Assembly (NCBI RefSeq): GCF_014648415.1
Contig: NZ_BMRB01000008.1
Span: forward strand, 124,001 to 188,000
Reading direction: 5' to 3'
DNA length: 64,000 nucleotides
Origin: Actinokineospora fastidiosa
Lineage (GTDB): Bacteria > Actinomycetota > Actinomycetes > Mycobacteriales > Pseudonocardiaceae
A program made the translations under genes and the position numbers. Below, in pieces: positions 52,542-61,982 of the stretch. The notes under the pieces are model-generated. The model did not search any database. It saw only the letters and a program-made list of their open reading frames with translations, and was not told the origin of the DNA. How positions within the stretch are numbered: the stretch's first letter is position 1; every line of letters starts with the position of its first letter.

Positions 52542-53216
52542 ATGGCGCTGACCCAGGCGGTGGCCGACGCGGTGGCCGGACTGCGCCGCACGGTGGCGGA
52601 CCTGCACCGGGAGCTGACCCGGTACGAGCTGGTGATCTGGACGGCTGGCAACGTCTCCGCGCGGGTCGCGGGCGCGGACCTCATGGTGATCAAGCCGTCC
52701 GGGGTGTCCTACGACGAGTTGGGGCCCGAGAAGATGGTCGTCACCGACCTGCACGGCAACCTCGTCGACGGGGAACTCGCGCCGTCGTCGGACACGGCCG
52801 CGCACGCCTACGTCTACCGGCACATGCCCGAGGTCGGCGGCGTGGTGCACACGCACTCGCCGTACGCCACGGCGTGGGCAGCGCGCGGCGAGCCGATCCC
52901 GTGCGTGCTGACCATGATCGCCGACGAGTTCGGCGGCGAGATCCCGGTCGGCCCGTTCGCCATGATCGGCGACGACTCCATCGGCCGGGGCATCGTGGAG
53001 ACCCTGCGCGGCAGCCGGTCACCGGCGGTGCTGATGCGCAACCACGGCCCGTTCACCATCGGGCGGGACGCGCGCGCGGCGGTCAAGGCCGCGGTCATGG
53101 TCGAGGACGTCGCCCGCACCGTCCACTTCGCACACCAGCTGGGTAGGCCGGACGTGATCGACAGCGGCGCCGTCGACCGGCTCTACGAGCGCTACCAGAA
53201 CGTCTACGGCCAGTAG
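52542..53216 (+). CDS. araD: L-ribulose-5-phosphate 4-epimerase
   Basis: A 224-residue class II aldolase-fold enzyme giving D-xylulose 5-phosphate. Metal ligands are in [13 protein letters not shown] and [12 protein letters not shown]; the substrate loop TAGNVSARV is present. The ATG directly follows the araB stop, with GGGGAGGA inside the end of araB, so translation is coupled. Confidence 0.95.
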   Translation: MALTQAVADAVAGLRRTVADLHRELTRYELVIWTAGNVSARVAGADLMVIKPSGVSYDELGPEKMVVTDLHGNLVDGELAPSSDTAAHAYVYRHMPEVGGVVHTHSPYATAWAARGEPIPCVLTMIADEFGGEIPVGPFAMIGDDSIGRGIVETLRGSRSPAVLMRNHGPFTIGRDARAAVKAAVMVEDVARTVHFAHQLGRPDVIDSGAVDRLYERYQNVYGQ

Positions 53217-53241
53217 CCCACCGACTTCCCAGGGGACTCCC

Positions 53242-54738
53242 ATGTCAACACCGCCCAAGCCGCAGGTCTGGTTCCTGACCGGCAGCCAGCACCTCTACGG
53301 CCCGGAGACGCTCGAGCAGGTCGCGGGCCAGTCGCAGCGGATCGAGCGCGCGCTGACCGCGACCGGCGCGCTGGGCGCCGAACTGGTGTGGCAGCCGGTG
53401 CTGACCGACTCATCGGCGATCCGCCAGACGCTGGAGGCGGCCAACACCGACCCGGCCTGCGTCGGTGTGATCGCCTGGATGCACACCTTCTCCCCGGCGA
53501 AGATGTGGATCAGCGGGCTGGACGCGCTGCGCAAGCCGCTGCTGCACCTGCACACCCAGCTCAACGAGGCGCTGCCGTGGTCCACGATCGACATGGACTT
53601 CATGAACCTCAACCAGGCGGCGCACGGCGACCGGGAGTTCGGCTACATCCAGACCCGCATCGGCGTGGCGCGCAAGACGGTCGCCGGACACGTGTCCGAC
53701 CCGCGGCTGGTGAGCCGCGTCGCCGAGTGGGTGCGCGCCGCGGTCGGCCACAACCACCTGCGCGGGCTGCGCCTGGCCCGCTTCGGCGACAACATGCGCG
53801 ACGTCGCGGTGACCGAGGGCGACAAGGTCGAGGCCGAGTTGCGCTTCGGCGTCAGCGTGAACACCTACGGCGTCAACGACCTGGTGGCGGTGGTCGACGC
53901 GGTGGCGGACGCCGAGATCGACCAGCTGGTGGCCGAGTACGCCGACGCCTACCGGCTGGCCCCCGAACTGGCCGTGGGCGGGGAGCGGCACGAATCCCTG
54001 CGCTACGCCGCGCGCCTGGAGGCGGGTCTGCGCCGGTTCCTCGTCGACGGCGGGTTCGGCGCGTTCACCACCAACTTCCAGGACCTGGGCGGATTGCGGC
54101 AGCTGCCCGGCCTGGCGGTGCAGCGGCTGATGGCCGATGGCTACGGCTTCGGCGGCGAGGGCGACTGGAAGACGAGCGCCCTGCTGGCCGCGGTCAAGGC
54201 AATGGGCCCGTCGGCGTCGTTCATGGAGGACTACACCTACCACTTCGGCCCCGGGACGCCGAAGACGCTCGGCGCGCACATGCTGGAGGTGTGCCCGTCG
54301 ATCGCCGCCGACCGGCCGTCGTGCGAGATCCACCCGCTGGGCATCGGCGACCGCGACGACCCGGTGCGCCTGGTCTTCGACGCCGAGCCCGGCCCGGCCG
54401 CGGTGATCGGCCTGGCCGACCTCGGCGACCGGTTCCGGCTGGTGGCCAACGAGATCGACGTCGTGCCGCCGGACGAGCCCCTGCCGAACCTCCCGGTCGC
54501 GCGCGCGGTGTGGACGCCGCGGCCGTCGCTTCCGATCTCGGCGGAGTGCTGGCTGACCGCGGGCGGCCCGCACCACACCGTCCTCACCCGGTCGGCGGGC
54601 GTGGGCGTGCTGCGCGACTTCGCCAGGATGGTCGACACCGAGCTGGTCGTCATCGGCGAGGCCACCACGACCGACGACTTCACCGACCGGCTCCGCTGGA
54701 ACCAGGCCTACCACCGGCTCGCCCAGGGCCTGCGCTGA
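53242..54738 (+). CDS. araA: L-arabinose isomerase
   Basis: A 498-residue enzyme converting L-arabinose to L-ribulose. Family marks are [15 protein letters not shown] at the start, [50 protein letters not shown] and [11 protein letters not shown], which include the metal-binding Glu and His residues. Length is that of the family. The ATG at 53242 lies 25 bases after araD. It completes the pathway from arabinose to the pentose phosphate pool. Confidence 0.97.
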   Translation: MSTPPKPQVWFLTGSQHLYGPETLEQVAGQSQRIERALTATGALGAELVWQPVLTDSSAIRQTLEAANTDPACVGVIAWMHTFSPAKMWISGLDALRKPLLHLHTQLNEALPWSTIDMDFMNLNQAAHGDREFGYIQTRIGVARKTVAGHVSDPRLVSRVAEWVRAAVGHNHLRGLRLARFGDNMRDVAVTEGDKVEAELRFGVSVNTYGVNDLVAVVDAVADAEIDQLVAEYADAYRLAPELAVGGERHESLRYAARLEAGLRRFLVDGGFGAFTTNFQDLGGLRQLPGLAVQRLMADGYGFGGEGDWKTSALLAAVKAMGPSASFMEDYTYHFGPGTPKTLGAHMLEVCPSIAADRPSCEIHPLGIGDRDDPVRLVFDAEPGPAAVIGLADLGDRFRLVANEIDVVPPDEPLPNLPVARAVWTPRPSLPISAECWLTAGGPHHTVLTRSAGVGVLRDFARMVDTELVVIGEATTTDDFTDRLRWNQAYHRLAQGLR

Positions 54739-54961
54739 CGGTCAGGGCCGGGGGCCTTCCTGCACACCGGCAACGGCCTCTCGTCGAAGACCTCACTCGA
54801 CCGGATCGCCTTCCGTGGCGCGGGTTCGGCGTTCCCCGGCGGCACTGCGCCATCCGCAGCCGGGTGCTCGGAGTGAACGGCGCCGCCGCAGCCGGTGCGC
54901 AGATCGTCTTCCGGGAACCACCACGGGAGCGACGACCACCTGCGCTTCGTGCAGACGCGCG

Positions 54962-54990
54962 CCGTGGCCCGCCTGGGTGGCGGGCCACGG
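54962..54990. terminator. Bidirectional terminator between araA and the PL11 gene
   Basis: Perfect 12-base arms CCGTGGCCCGCC (54962-54973) and GGCGGGCCACGG (54979-54990) with a 5-base loop, between two convergent genes. Confidence 0.8.
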
Positions 54991-55015
54991 CGGTGGTCAT
55001 TTCTCCGGGATCAGC

Positions 55016-57238
55016 TCAGCGGAGGGCGAAGCTGGGGTGGGGTGGCTGGTTGTAGGCGGTGTTCTGCCAGGCGATCGCCACCCGGTACTGGGTGTCGTGG
55101 ACGAGCGTGGTGAAGCGCCGGTCGGTGGGGTGGGGGGTCGAGTAGATGCGCAGCGCGCGGTTGTCGAGGGTGGGCCAGATGACCTCCTCGCGCCAGTCGC
55201 CGAGGATGTCGCCGGACAGGGACGGGGTGGCCTTGGAGCCGTTGTTGGAGTGCACGCCCGACGCGGTGAGCAGGCGGGTGTCGCCGCCGGTGCCGTACTT
55301 GTCGATGCGGGTCTGGTCCAGCAGCTCGCGGGTCGGGTCGCCGTCCCACCACACCAGGAAGTTGATCGAGGAGGGCTTGCGGCCGACCGCCTGGCCACGG
55401 GTGTTGCGCAGGCTGCCGTCCATCGCCGACCAGGACTCCGCGCCGGGGCTGCCAGCGTAGATGTCGGCGGACACGCCGCGGCCGTTGTCGCCGCCGGACG
55501 CGGTGGTCCACAGGCGCTGGCCGGTGCGGGCGTCGGCGAACCAGGAGCCGGGCTGGTTGCTGCTCTCGGAGACCTTAAGGTACTCCAGGCCCGGCCGCGA
55601 CGGGTCCAGGTCGCCGAGGTGGCCAGCGTCGCCGTGGCCGAGGCCGGTGGTCCACAGGCCCCGGCCGTTGTCGTCGATGGCGGCGGCGCCGTAGACGATC
55701 TCGTCGCGGCCGTCCTGGTCGACGTCGCCCACCGTCAGGGAGTGGTTGCCCTGCCCGGCATAGCCGCTGGCGGTGTTGCTGTCGAAGGTCCAGCGCTTGA
55801 CGAGCCGCCCGTCGCGGAAGTCCCAGGCCGCGATGACCGCGCGCGTGTAGTAGCCGCGGGCCATGATCAGCGACGGGCGGACGCCGTCGAGGTAGGCGGT
55901 GCCCGCCAGGAACCGGTCGACGCGGTTGCCGTAGCTGTCGCCCCAGGAGGCGACGTTGCCGCGCGGCGGGTCGTAGTCCACCGTCGACATGGCCGCGCCG
56001 GTCAGCCCGTTGAACATCGTCAGGAACTCCGGGCCGGACAGGATGTAGCCGCTGGAGTTGCGGTAGTCGGCGTTGGCGTTGCCGATCACGACACCGCGGC
56101 CGTCGCGGGTGCCGTCCGCGGTCTTCATCGCGACCTCGGCGCGCCCGTCACCGTCGTAGTCGTACACCTGGAACTGCGTGTAGTGCGCGCCCGCCCGGAT
56201 GTTGCGGCCGAGGTCGATGCGCCACAGCCGGGTGCCGTTCAGCCGGTAGGCGTCGATGTAGACGTTGCCCGTCACGCCGGACTGCGAGTTGTCCTTGGCG
56301 TTGTTCGGGTCCCACTTGAGGACGATCTCGTACTGCCCGTCGCCGTCGAGGTCGCCGACGCTGGCGTCGTTGGCGCTGTAGGTGCTCCCCGGCGGCTGGA
56401 TCGGCACGTCGAGGTGCCCGCCGCCGGTGAACCGCAGCGACGGCTCCGACGGCGCCCGCTCCACGCCGCCGACCACTGCGCGGACCGTGTAGGAGGCGTC
56501 ACCGGCCGCGCCGTTGTCGAGGTAGTTGGTCGAGGAGGTGATCGGGCTGCCGTTGAGCCTCGTCGTGCCGCGGTAGACGTTGAACGCGACGCCCTGCGGG
56601 TCACCGGCCAGCAGCCGCCAGCTCACCAGGTTGCCGTTGCCCGACCGCACACTGGTCAGACCCCGGTTCAGGCTCTCGAGCTGGCGGCCGTCCGGACCGG
56701 GGCCGGGGTCGGGGTTCGCGTCCACCCGCACCAGCCGCCACTGCTGGTTGGCGCCGTCCTGGTCGGTGTACTGGGACACCCGCGCGCCGTCGGCGGTCGA
56801 CCGCTCCCACACGTCCAGCGCCTTGCCGCTGTTGCGGTTCACCAGCCGCACGTGCCCGTCCGCGGAATCGCGGAGCTGGAACTGCTGGTTGGTCCCGTTG
56901 TGGTCGGTCCACTGCACCACGTTGGCGCCGTTCTCGGTGGACCGGCCCTCGACGTCGAGGACCTTGCCGCTGTGCCGGGACTTGAGCCGGTAGTAGCCCC
57001 CGCCGGAGTCGACGAACTGCCACTGCTGCCACGCGCCGTCGTTGCGCGCCCACTGCACGATCGGCGCGCCGTCGTCGGTGGCGAGGTTGTAGACATCGAG
57101 AGCTTTGCCGCTGTGCCGGTTCACCAGCACGTAGTAGGCGTTGGTGTCGACCACGGCCGCGGACGCGGACTGCGTCACCACGACCGTGCCGCCTACCACC
57201 ATCGCGGTGGCCGCCAGGGCCACCCCGAGCTTTCTCAT
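55016..57238 (-). CDS. Secreted PL11 rhamnogalacturonan lyase with N-terminal CBM13
   Basis: A 740-residue secreted lyase. Signal peptide to about residue 27 (KLGVALAATAMVVGGTVVV...SASA), then a ricin-type CBM13 of three QxW repeats (about 28-171: QQWQFVDSGGGYYRL, NQQFQLRDSADGHVRL, NQQWRLVR), a short DPGPGP linker, and the PL11 domain (NRGLTSVRSGNGNLVSWRLL, VGDLDGDGQYEIVLKWDP, YDYDGDGRAEVAMKTADGT, GDVDQDGRDEIVYGAA) with its calcium-binding Asp-rich loops. It cleaves rhamnogalacturonan I. The ATG at 57238 has GGAGGA 4 bases upstream. Its first 171 codons and 12-base leader are an inverted copy of those of the GH43 gene at 60486. Confidence 0.95.
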   Translation of the reverse strand: MRKLGVALAATAMVVGGTVVVTQSASAAVVDTNAYYVLVNRHSGKALDVYNLATDDGAPIVQWARNDGAWQQWQFVDSGGGYYRLKSRHSGKVLDVEGRSTENGANVVQWTDHNGTNQQFQLRDSADGHVRLVNRNSGKALDVWERSTADGARVSQYTDQDGANQQWRLVRVDANPDPGPGPDGRQLESLNRGLTSVRSGNGNLVSWRLLAGDPQGVAFNVYRGTTRLNGSPITSSTNYLDNGAAGDASYTVRAVVGGVERAPSEPSLRFTGGGHLDVPIQPPGSTYSANDASVGDLDGDGQYEIVLKWDPNNAKDNSQSGVTGNVYIDAYRLNGTRLWRIDLGRNIRAGAHYTQFQVYDYDGDGRAEVAMKTADGTRDGRGVVIGNANADYRNSSGYILSGPEFLTMFNGLTGAAMSTVDYDPPRGNVASWGDSYGNRVDRFLAGTAYLDGVRPSLIMARGYYTRAVIAAWDFRDGRLVKRWTFDSNTASGYAGQGNHSLTVGDVDQDGRDEIVYGAAAIDDNGRGLWTTGLGHGDAGHLGDLDPSRPGLEYLKVSESSNQPGSWFADARTGQRLWTTASGGDNGRGVSADIYAGSPGAESWSAMDGSLRNTRGQAVGRKPSSINFLVWWDGDPTRELLDQTRIDKYGTGGDTRLLTASGVHSNNGSKATPSLSGDILGDWREEVIWPTLDNRALRIYSTPHPTDRRFTTLVHDTQYRVAIAWQNTAYNQPPHPSFALR
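56726..57238 (-). repeat. Inverted duplication, left copy (signal peptide and CBM13)
   Basis: The leader GTGGAGGACCCG plus the first 171 codons of the PL11 gene recur in opposite orientation at 60474-60998 as the start of a GH43 gene. The DNA is near-identical over long blocks (for example around codons 28-50), so this is a recent or homogenised domain duplication. Confidence 0.85.
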
Positions 57239-57285
57239 CGGGTCCTCCACTTCGTCATGCCCGTGGGAGCGTCTTGGGGGCAGGC

Positions 57286-58734
57286 TCACTCCAGGACGAA
57301 CGTCGCGTCCGCCCGGCCGAGCGCGTCCGGCGCGGTCGCGAGGACCAGCTGGAAGCCGACGTGCCGGAGGTAGTGGCCCGGGAAGTTGACCGACTCGAAC
57401 GACACGCCCGCGCTGGACGCCAGGCCGGGGCGGCGGTGGAACGACGCGTCGGCGCGGAAGGTAGCGCTGCCGTCGTTGCGCTCCACCCACGCCTCGTGGT
57501 CGCGGTGGCGGAGGTAGTAGCCGGGGAAGTTGGTCGACTCCAGCGACACCGTGCCCGATCCCGTCAGGCCGGGAACGACGCGGAACTGGGAGTCGGCCAG
57601 CGGGGTGACGCCCGCGTCGATGCGGGCCCGGTGCTCCCAGTGGCGCACGAACCGGTCGGGGAAGTTGTGGGACCTCAGGCGCACGGGCGTCACACCGTCG
57701 GCGACCGGGATGCCGAAGTCCGGGGTGCCGTCGGGCTTCCAGTAGAACTTCTGCACGCGGGTGCGGCGGTTGGGGTCGCGCAGCGGGTCGCCCGCGATGT
57801 CGCGGTAGTCGCGGTCGTGGTAGACGAGGATGTCGCTCTGGCCGTCCTCGGACGTGGTGAACGAGTTGTGCCCGGGCCCGTACTGGCCGGTGGCCGCGTT
57901 GGACTGGAAGACCGGGTTCGGGCTCTTGGTCCACGAGGCCGGGTTGAGCAGGTCGGCGGACGCGGACGCGGTCAGCATCCCGAGGCAGTAGTTCGCGTCC
58001 GTGGCGCTGGCGGAGTAGGTCATGAACACCCGGCCGTTGCGCTGCACCACCGCGGGCCCCTCGGCCACGCGCACGCCGCCACGGGTCTCCCAGGCCAGGG
58101 TGGGGACGGTCAGCCGGGCGACCGGCCCGGTGATCTGCCAGGGGTTCGCGCCCATCCGGGCGAGGTAGAGGTTGGAGTTGGTGGAGATCCCCGGCTCGGC
58201 CTGCGCCCAGGTCAGGTAGCGCACGCCGTTCACGGTGAAGGTGGACATGTCCAGGGAGAAGGTGTCCCACGGGACGTTGACGCGGCCGCGCTCGACCCAG
58301 GAGCCGGTCATCGGGTCGGCGCTGGAGTTCTCCAGCACGTACGGGCGGATGCGCCACACGTCGTCGGTGCGGCCCGCGGCGAAGTAGACGTACCACCGGC
58401 CGTTGATGAAGTGGATCTCCGGCGCCCAGATGTGCGCGCCCATCTCGCCGCTGGCGTGCCGCCGCCAGATCACCGACTCCGGCGCGGTGGCCAGGCCCTG
58501 GATCGTGGTCGCCCGGCGCAGCACGATCCGGTCGTACTCCGGCACCGTGGCGGTGAAGTAGTAGTAGCCGTCGGAGTGCTTGACGATGTGCGGGTCGGCC
58601 CGCTGGGCGGCGATCGGGTTCGTGTACCGGACCGCCGGGGCCGCCGAGGCCGGGGCCGCCATCACCGTGGTCAGGCAGGCCAGCAGGGCGACCACCACCA
58701 GCACGACACGATGGCGCGGAACGCGGGTGTTCAT
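57286..58734 (-). CDS. Secreted GH43 arabinan-type hydrolase with C-terminal AbfB (CBM42)
   Basis: A 482-residue secreted enzyme. Signal VVLVVVALLACLTTVMAAPASA, then a five-bladed GH43 domain: catalytic base Asp in YTNPIAAQRADPHIVKHSDGY, the WAPEIHFINGRWYVYFAAG motif, and acid Glu in VAEGPAVVQRNGRVF. The C-terminal AbfB domain (SHNFPDRFVRH, STNFPGYYLRH, SVNFPGHYLRH) binds arabinofuranose side chains. The ATG at 58734 has GGAG 7 bases upstream. The PL11 gene follows 47 bases downstream and is probably co-transcribed. An AraR-type operator lies 42 bases upstream. Confidence 0.93.
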   Translation of the reverse strand: MNTRVPRHRVVLVVVALLACLTTVMAAPASAAPAVRYTNPIAAQRADPHIVKHSDGYYYFTATVPEYDRIVLRRATTIQGLATAPESVIWRRHASGEMGAHIWAPEIHFINGRWYVYFAAGRTDDVWRIRPYVLENSSADPMTGSWVERGRVNVPWDTFSLDMSTFTVNGVRYLTWAQAEPGISTNSNLYLARMGANPWQITGPVARLTVPTLAWETRGGVRVAEGPAVVQRNGRVFMTYSASATDANYCLGMLTASASADLLNPASWTKSPNPVFQSNAATGQYGPGHNSFTTSEDGQSDILVYHDRDYRDIAGDPLRDPNRRTRVQKFYWKPDGTPDFGIPVADGVTPVRLRSHNFPDRFVRHWEHRARIDAGVTPLADSQFRVVPGLTGSGTVSLESTNFPGYYLRHRDHEAWVERNDGSATFRADASFHRRPGLASSAGVSFESVNFPGHYLRHVGFQLVLATAPDALGRADATFVLE

Positions 58735-58775
58735 CGAGCAGCTCCTCTCTCACCACCCAGTGCGCGCCGGTGCGG

Positions 58776-58789
58776 CGTTATCGCTAACA
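58776..58789. promoter_or_regulatory. AraR-type operator for the minus-strand GH43-PL11 unit
   Basis: CGTTATCGCTAACA, differing from the 49621 site at one base, 42 bases upstream of the GH43 start at 58734. Confidence 0.65.
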
Positions 58790-58894
58790 GAGCGGAGTCC
58801 GGCTTCCGGGCCGCAGGCGCGCGGGGGAGTGTCTATGGGTAACGCGAAACTTATCGCCGTGTCAATAGACCGATTGTGCTGGGGATTTGCACGC

Positions 58895-58908
58895 TGCAAC
58901 CGCTCCCA
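58895..58908. promoter_or_regulatory. CebR-like site in the GH43 divergent region
   Basis: TGCAACCGCTCCCA matches the CebR palindrome at 11 of 14 positions; one half is perfect and the other poor. Confidence 0.35.
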
Positions 58909-58989
58909 GTCGAGCCGATCATGGGACGTGCTCGTTGGGTGGGAAATCGTCGCGGCGACGGCTGAGGCTTGCCGCCCATCTCTGGCTGC

Positions 58990-59003
58990 TGTTAACGTTC
59001 ACA
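58990..59003. promoter_or_regulatory. AraR-type operator for the plus-strand GH43 unit
   Basis: TGTTAACGTTCACA, 85 bases before the ATG at 59088. It links the TGTTA-type and GTGAACGTTCAC-type sites, sharing half with each. Confidence 0.55.
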
Positions 59004-59087
59004 GCACTGTTCGGCCGAGTGTTCCCCGGCTTACCGGTCTGTCGCGGGTCCCGCTGGCCGCCATCCCGGACGAGGAGTTGTCCGACC

Positions 59088-60455
59088 ATGCCGCAACGAC
59101 GCGCATTCCTGGTGGGCGGGCTGTCCGCCGTCGCCCTGGCGGGCGCGGGCCGCCTGGTCGCGCACGCCGCGCCCGGCGATTCCGCTTACGTGATGGGCTA
59201 CTTCACCGAGTCGCCGGACCGGCTGGCCGACCGGTACGCCCTGCACCTGGCGGTCAGCTCGGACGGGCTGAACTGGGTCCCGCTCAACCAGGGCAACCCC
59301 GTCGCCACGCCGACCGAGGGCACGCGCGGCCTGCGCGACCCGTTCATCATGCGCAAGCGCGGTGGTGGGTTCGTCGTCCTGGCCACCGACCTGACCGGGA
59401 CCGACTTCACCCGGCAGAACCAGCACATCCACGTGTGGGACTCGCCGGACCTGCGGTCGTTCACCGGCTACCGCAGGCTGCGGATGCACTCGATGCCGAC
59501 GCACACCTGGGCGCCCGAGGCGTTCTGGGACGCCGAGCGCGGCCAGTACGGCATCATCTACTCGGCCAACAGCGGCGGACGCGACGGGATCTGGGTCAAC
59601 CACACCACCGACTTCGTCACCGTCGGCCCACCGCAGCTGTTCTTCGACCCCGGCTTCGATGTCCTGGACGCAACTGTCCACCTGGGACAGGGCATGAACT
59701 TCCTGTACTACAAGAGCTTCGCGGACGGGCGTCTCTACGGCGCCCGCTCGCCCACGCTCACTCCGCGCAGCTTCACCACGTACACACGCGGTGTGGTCAG
59801 CGGCGGGATCGAGGCGCCGATCGTCGTGAAGGCCCACGACCGCGACGAGTGGTGGCTGTGGGGCGACTCCTTCGCCCCTGTCAACGGCGAGCTGTACGCC
59901 TGGCGCAGCGGCGACATCGCCACCGACTCGTGGGCACCGCTCTCCAAGGCGGAGTACACCCAGCCGCTCAACGCCAAGCACCCCACCATCTGCGGCATCA
60001 CCGCGACGGAGCACGCCGACCTGCTCGCCCGCTGGGGCGCGCCGGGCTGGAACCGGATCAAGTCCCACAACCTCCCCGACCACCTGATCCGGCACGCCGA
60101 CAACGTGGGCCGCATCGACCCGTACCCGTTCGACCCCTACCAGGACGCGATGTGGCGGCTTGTGCCCGGTCTCGCGTCGCCGGCCGGGCTGTCGTTCCGC
60201 TCGGTCAACTATCCCGACCGCTATCTGCGGCACGCCGGTTTCGCGGTGGGCCTGGCCCGGAACGACGGCTCGGCCCTCTTCGCCGCCGACGCCACGTTCC
60301 ACCGCGTGCCCGGGCTCGCCGACAGCACGTGGACCTCGTTCCGGTCGCACAACTTCCCGGACCGGCACCTCCGGCACGCAGGCCACGTGCTGCGCGTGGA
60401 CCCGATCGCCACCGCGGCCGACCGCGCCGACGCCACCTTCCGGATCGGTCACTGA
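59088..60455 (+). CDS. Tat-secreted GH43-like hydrolase with C-terminal AbfB (CBM42)
   Basis: A 455-residue enzyme. The N-terminus QRRAFLVGGLSAVALAGAG carries a twin-arginine signal, unlike its neighbours. A beta-propeller of GH43 type follows (LRDPFIMRKRGGGFVVLATDL, HTWAPEAFWDAERGQYGIIY), and a C-terminal AbfB domain (SHNLPDHLIRH, SVNYPDRYLRH, SHNFPDRHLRH). Probably an arabinofuranosidase or arabinan-degrading enzyme. The ATG at 59088 has GAGG about 13 bases upstream. The next gene starts 30 bases on and is likely co-transcribed. Confidence 0.88.
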   Translation: MPQRRAFLVGGLSAVALAGAGRLVAHAAPGDSAYVMGYFTESPDRLADRYALHLAVSSDGLNWVPLNQGNPVATPTEGTRGLRDPFIMRKRGGGFVVLATDLTGTDFTRQNQHIHVWDSPDLRSFTGYRRLRMHSMPTHTWAPEAFWDAERGQYGIIYSANSGGRDGIWVNHTTDFVTVGPPQLFFDPGFDVLDATVHLGQGMNFLYYKSFADGRLYGARSPTLTPRSFTTYTRGVVSGGIEAPIVVKAHDRDEWWLWGDSFAPVNGELYAWRSGDIATDSWAPLSKAEYTQPLNAKHPTICGITATEHADLLARWGAPGWNRIKSHNLPDHLIRHADNVGRIDPYPFDPYQDAMWRLVPGLASPAGLSFRSVNYPDRYLRHAGFAVGLARNDGSALFAADATFHRVPGLADSTWTSFRSHNFPDRHLRHAGHVLRVDPIATAADRADATFRIGH

Positions 60456-60473
60456 CCGGTCCCGTCCCGCAGA

Positions 60474-60998
60474 GTGGAGGACCCGATGAGAAAGCTCGGG
60501 GTGGTCTTGGCGGCCACCGCGACGGTGTTCGCAGGCACGACCGCGGCGCCGCGGCAGGCGTCCGCGGCCGTGGTCGACACCAACGCCTACTACGTGCTGG
60601 TGAACCGGCACAGCGGCAAGGCATTGGACGTCTACAACCTCGCCACCGAGGACGGCGCGCGTATCTCGCAGTACACGCGTAACGACGGGGCCTGGCAGCA
60701 GTGGCAGTTCGTCGACTCCGGCGGCGGCTACTACCGGCTCAAGTCCCGGCACAGCGGCAAGGTGCTCGACATCGAGGGCGCGTCGACGGCCGACCGGGCC
60801 GACGTGATCCAGTGGGCCGACCACAACGGGAGCAACCAGCAGTTCCGGCTGGCGGACTCCGGGGGCGGGTTCGTCCGGCTGGTCAACCGCAACAGCGGCA
60901 AGGCAGTCGACGTGCTGGACTTCTCCACCGCCGACGGCGCGCGGCTCATCCAGTGGCCCGACACCGGCGGGGCGAACCAGCAGTGGCGGCTGGTGAGA
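60474..60998 (+). repeat. Inverted duplication, right copy (leader, signal peptide and CBM13)
   Basis: Opposite-orientation partner of 56726-57250. The catalytic parts downstream are unrelated (GH43 here, PL11 there), so only the secretion and binding module was copied. Recombination between copies would invert the 3.2 kb between them. Confidence 0.85.
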
Positions 60999-61937
60999 CT
61001 CGGCGCGTTCACCAACCCGATCAAGCGCAACGGGCCCGACCCGTGGATGCAGTACCACGACGGGTACTACTACCTGGCCACCACGACGTGGAACTCCACG
61101 ATCACCATGCGCAGGTCGCGGACGCTGGCGGGCCTGTCTACGGCCGCCGACCAGGTGGTCTTCAACCTGGCTGGCAGGCAGAACGGGTGCTGCAACATGT
61201 GGGCCCCGGAGTTCCACCTGCTCAACGGCCGCTGGTACCTGTACTACGTCGCGGGGCAGAACGTGCCGGACTTCAACCCGACCCAGCGCATCCACGTGCT
61301 GGAGAGCGCGGGCGCCGACCCGATGGGTCCGTACTCCTTCAAGGCCGACCTGGGCAGCACGTGGGAGCTGGACCCGAGCGTCCTGCGGCACAACGGCAGG
61401 CTCTACCTGCTGGGCAGCGCCATGGACGGCACCCAGAGCATCACCATCACACCGCTGTCCAACCCGTGGACGATCAGCGGGGCGCGCCGGACGATCAGCC
61501 AGCCCACGCTGGCCTGGGAGCGGCAGACGCACCCGGTCAACGAGGGCGCCGAACCGCTCTACCGCGACGGCCGCGTCATGATCGTCTATTCGGCCAGCGC
61601 GTGCTGGGGTCCGGACTACAAGCTGGGCCTGCTCACCCTGACCGGCGCCGACCCGCTCAACCGGGCGCACTGGACGAAGACGCCCACCCCGGTGTTCCAG
61701 CGCAACGACGCCAACGGCGTGTTCGCCCCGGGCCACAACGGCTTCTTCAAGTCCCCCGACGGCACCGAGGACTGGATCGTCTACCACGCCAACGACTCCG
61801 CCACCGGCGGCTGCGACATGAACCGCTCCACCCGGGCGCAGAAGTTCACCTGGAACGCCGACGGCACCCCGAACTTCGGCACCCCCGTCCGCCTCGGCAC
61901 CCCCCTTCCCGCGCCCTCCGGCGAGCCCACCGCCTGA
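60486..61937 (+). CDS. Secreted GH43 hydrolase with N-terminal CBM13
   Basis: A 483-residue secreted enzyme. Signal and three-repeat CBM13 (about 28-171) nearly match those of the PL11 enzyme. The GH43 domain follows: NPIKRNGPDPWMQYHDGYYYL with the base Asp, MWAPEFHLLNGRWYLYYVAG, and the acid Glu in VNEGAEPLYRDGRVM. Likely an arabinofuranosidase or endo-arabinanase. The ATG at 60486 has GGAGGA 4 bases upstream. A strong terminator follows the stop. Confidence 0.93.
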   Translation: MRKLGVVLAATATVFAGTTAAPRQASAAVVDTNAYYVLVNRHSGKALDVYNLATEDGARISQYTRNDGAWQQWQFVDSGGGYYRLKSRHSGKVLDIEGASTADRADVIQWADHNGSNQQFRLADSGGGFVRLVNRNSGKAVDVLDFSTADGARLIQWPDTGGANQQWRLVRLGAFTNPIKRNGPDPWMQYHDGYYYLATTTWNSTITMRRSRTLAGLSTAADQVVFNLAGRQNGCCNMWAPEFHLLNGRWYLYYVAGQNVPDFNPTQRIHVLESAGADPMGPYSFKADLGSTWELDPSVLRHNGRLYLLGSAMDGTQSITITPLSNPWTISGARRTISQPTLAWERQTHPVNEGAEPLYRDGRVMIVYSASACWGPDYKLGLLTLTGADPLNRAHWTKTPTPVFQRNDANGVFAPGHNGFFKSPDGTEDWIVYHANDSATGGCDMNRSTRAQKFTWNADGTPNFGTPVRLGTPLPAPSGEPTA

Positions 61938-61944
61938 CCGAAAG

Positions 61945-61982
61945 CCGCCTGCGGGCGCCGAGCCATCGGCACCCGCAGGCGG
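61945..61982. terminator. Bidirectional terminator after the GH43-CBM13 gene
   Basis: Arms CCGCCTGCGGG (61945-61955) and CCCGCAGGCGG (61972-61982) with a nested GCCGA/TCGGC pair. Read leftwards it is followed by CTTTCGG and would end the short CebR-controlled transcript. Confidence 0.8.

Larger units (their letters stand above)
58735..59087. other. Divergent control region of the GH43 genes
   Basis: No gene is seen in these 353 bases. The region is flanked by two GH43-AbfB genes reading outward and contains two AraR-type operators (58776-58789, 58990-59003) and a CebR-like site between them (58895-58908). Confidence 0.7.

Noticed and set aside
54739-54961. Decayed gene between araA and its terminator
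   Set aside because: About 24 codons with gene-like third positions (GAFLHTGNGLSSKTSLDR) are readable, but no family is recognised and no start or flanking coding signal supports it.
57264-57277. CebR-like site before the PL11 gene
   Set aside because: Only one half (TGGGAGCG) matches; 8 of 14 positions overall is within chance for this composition.
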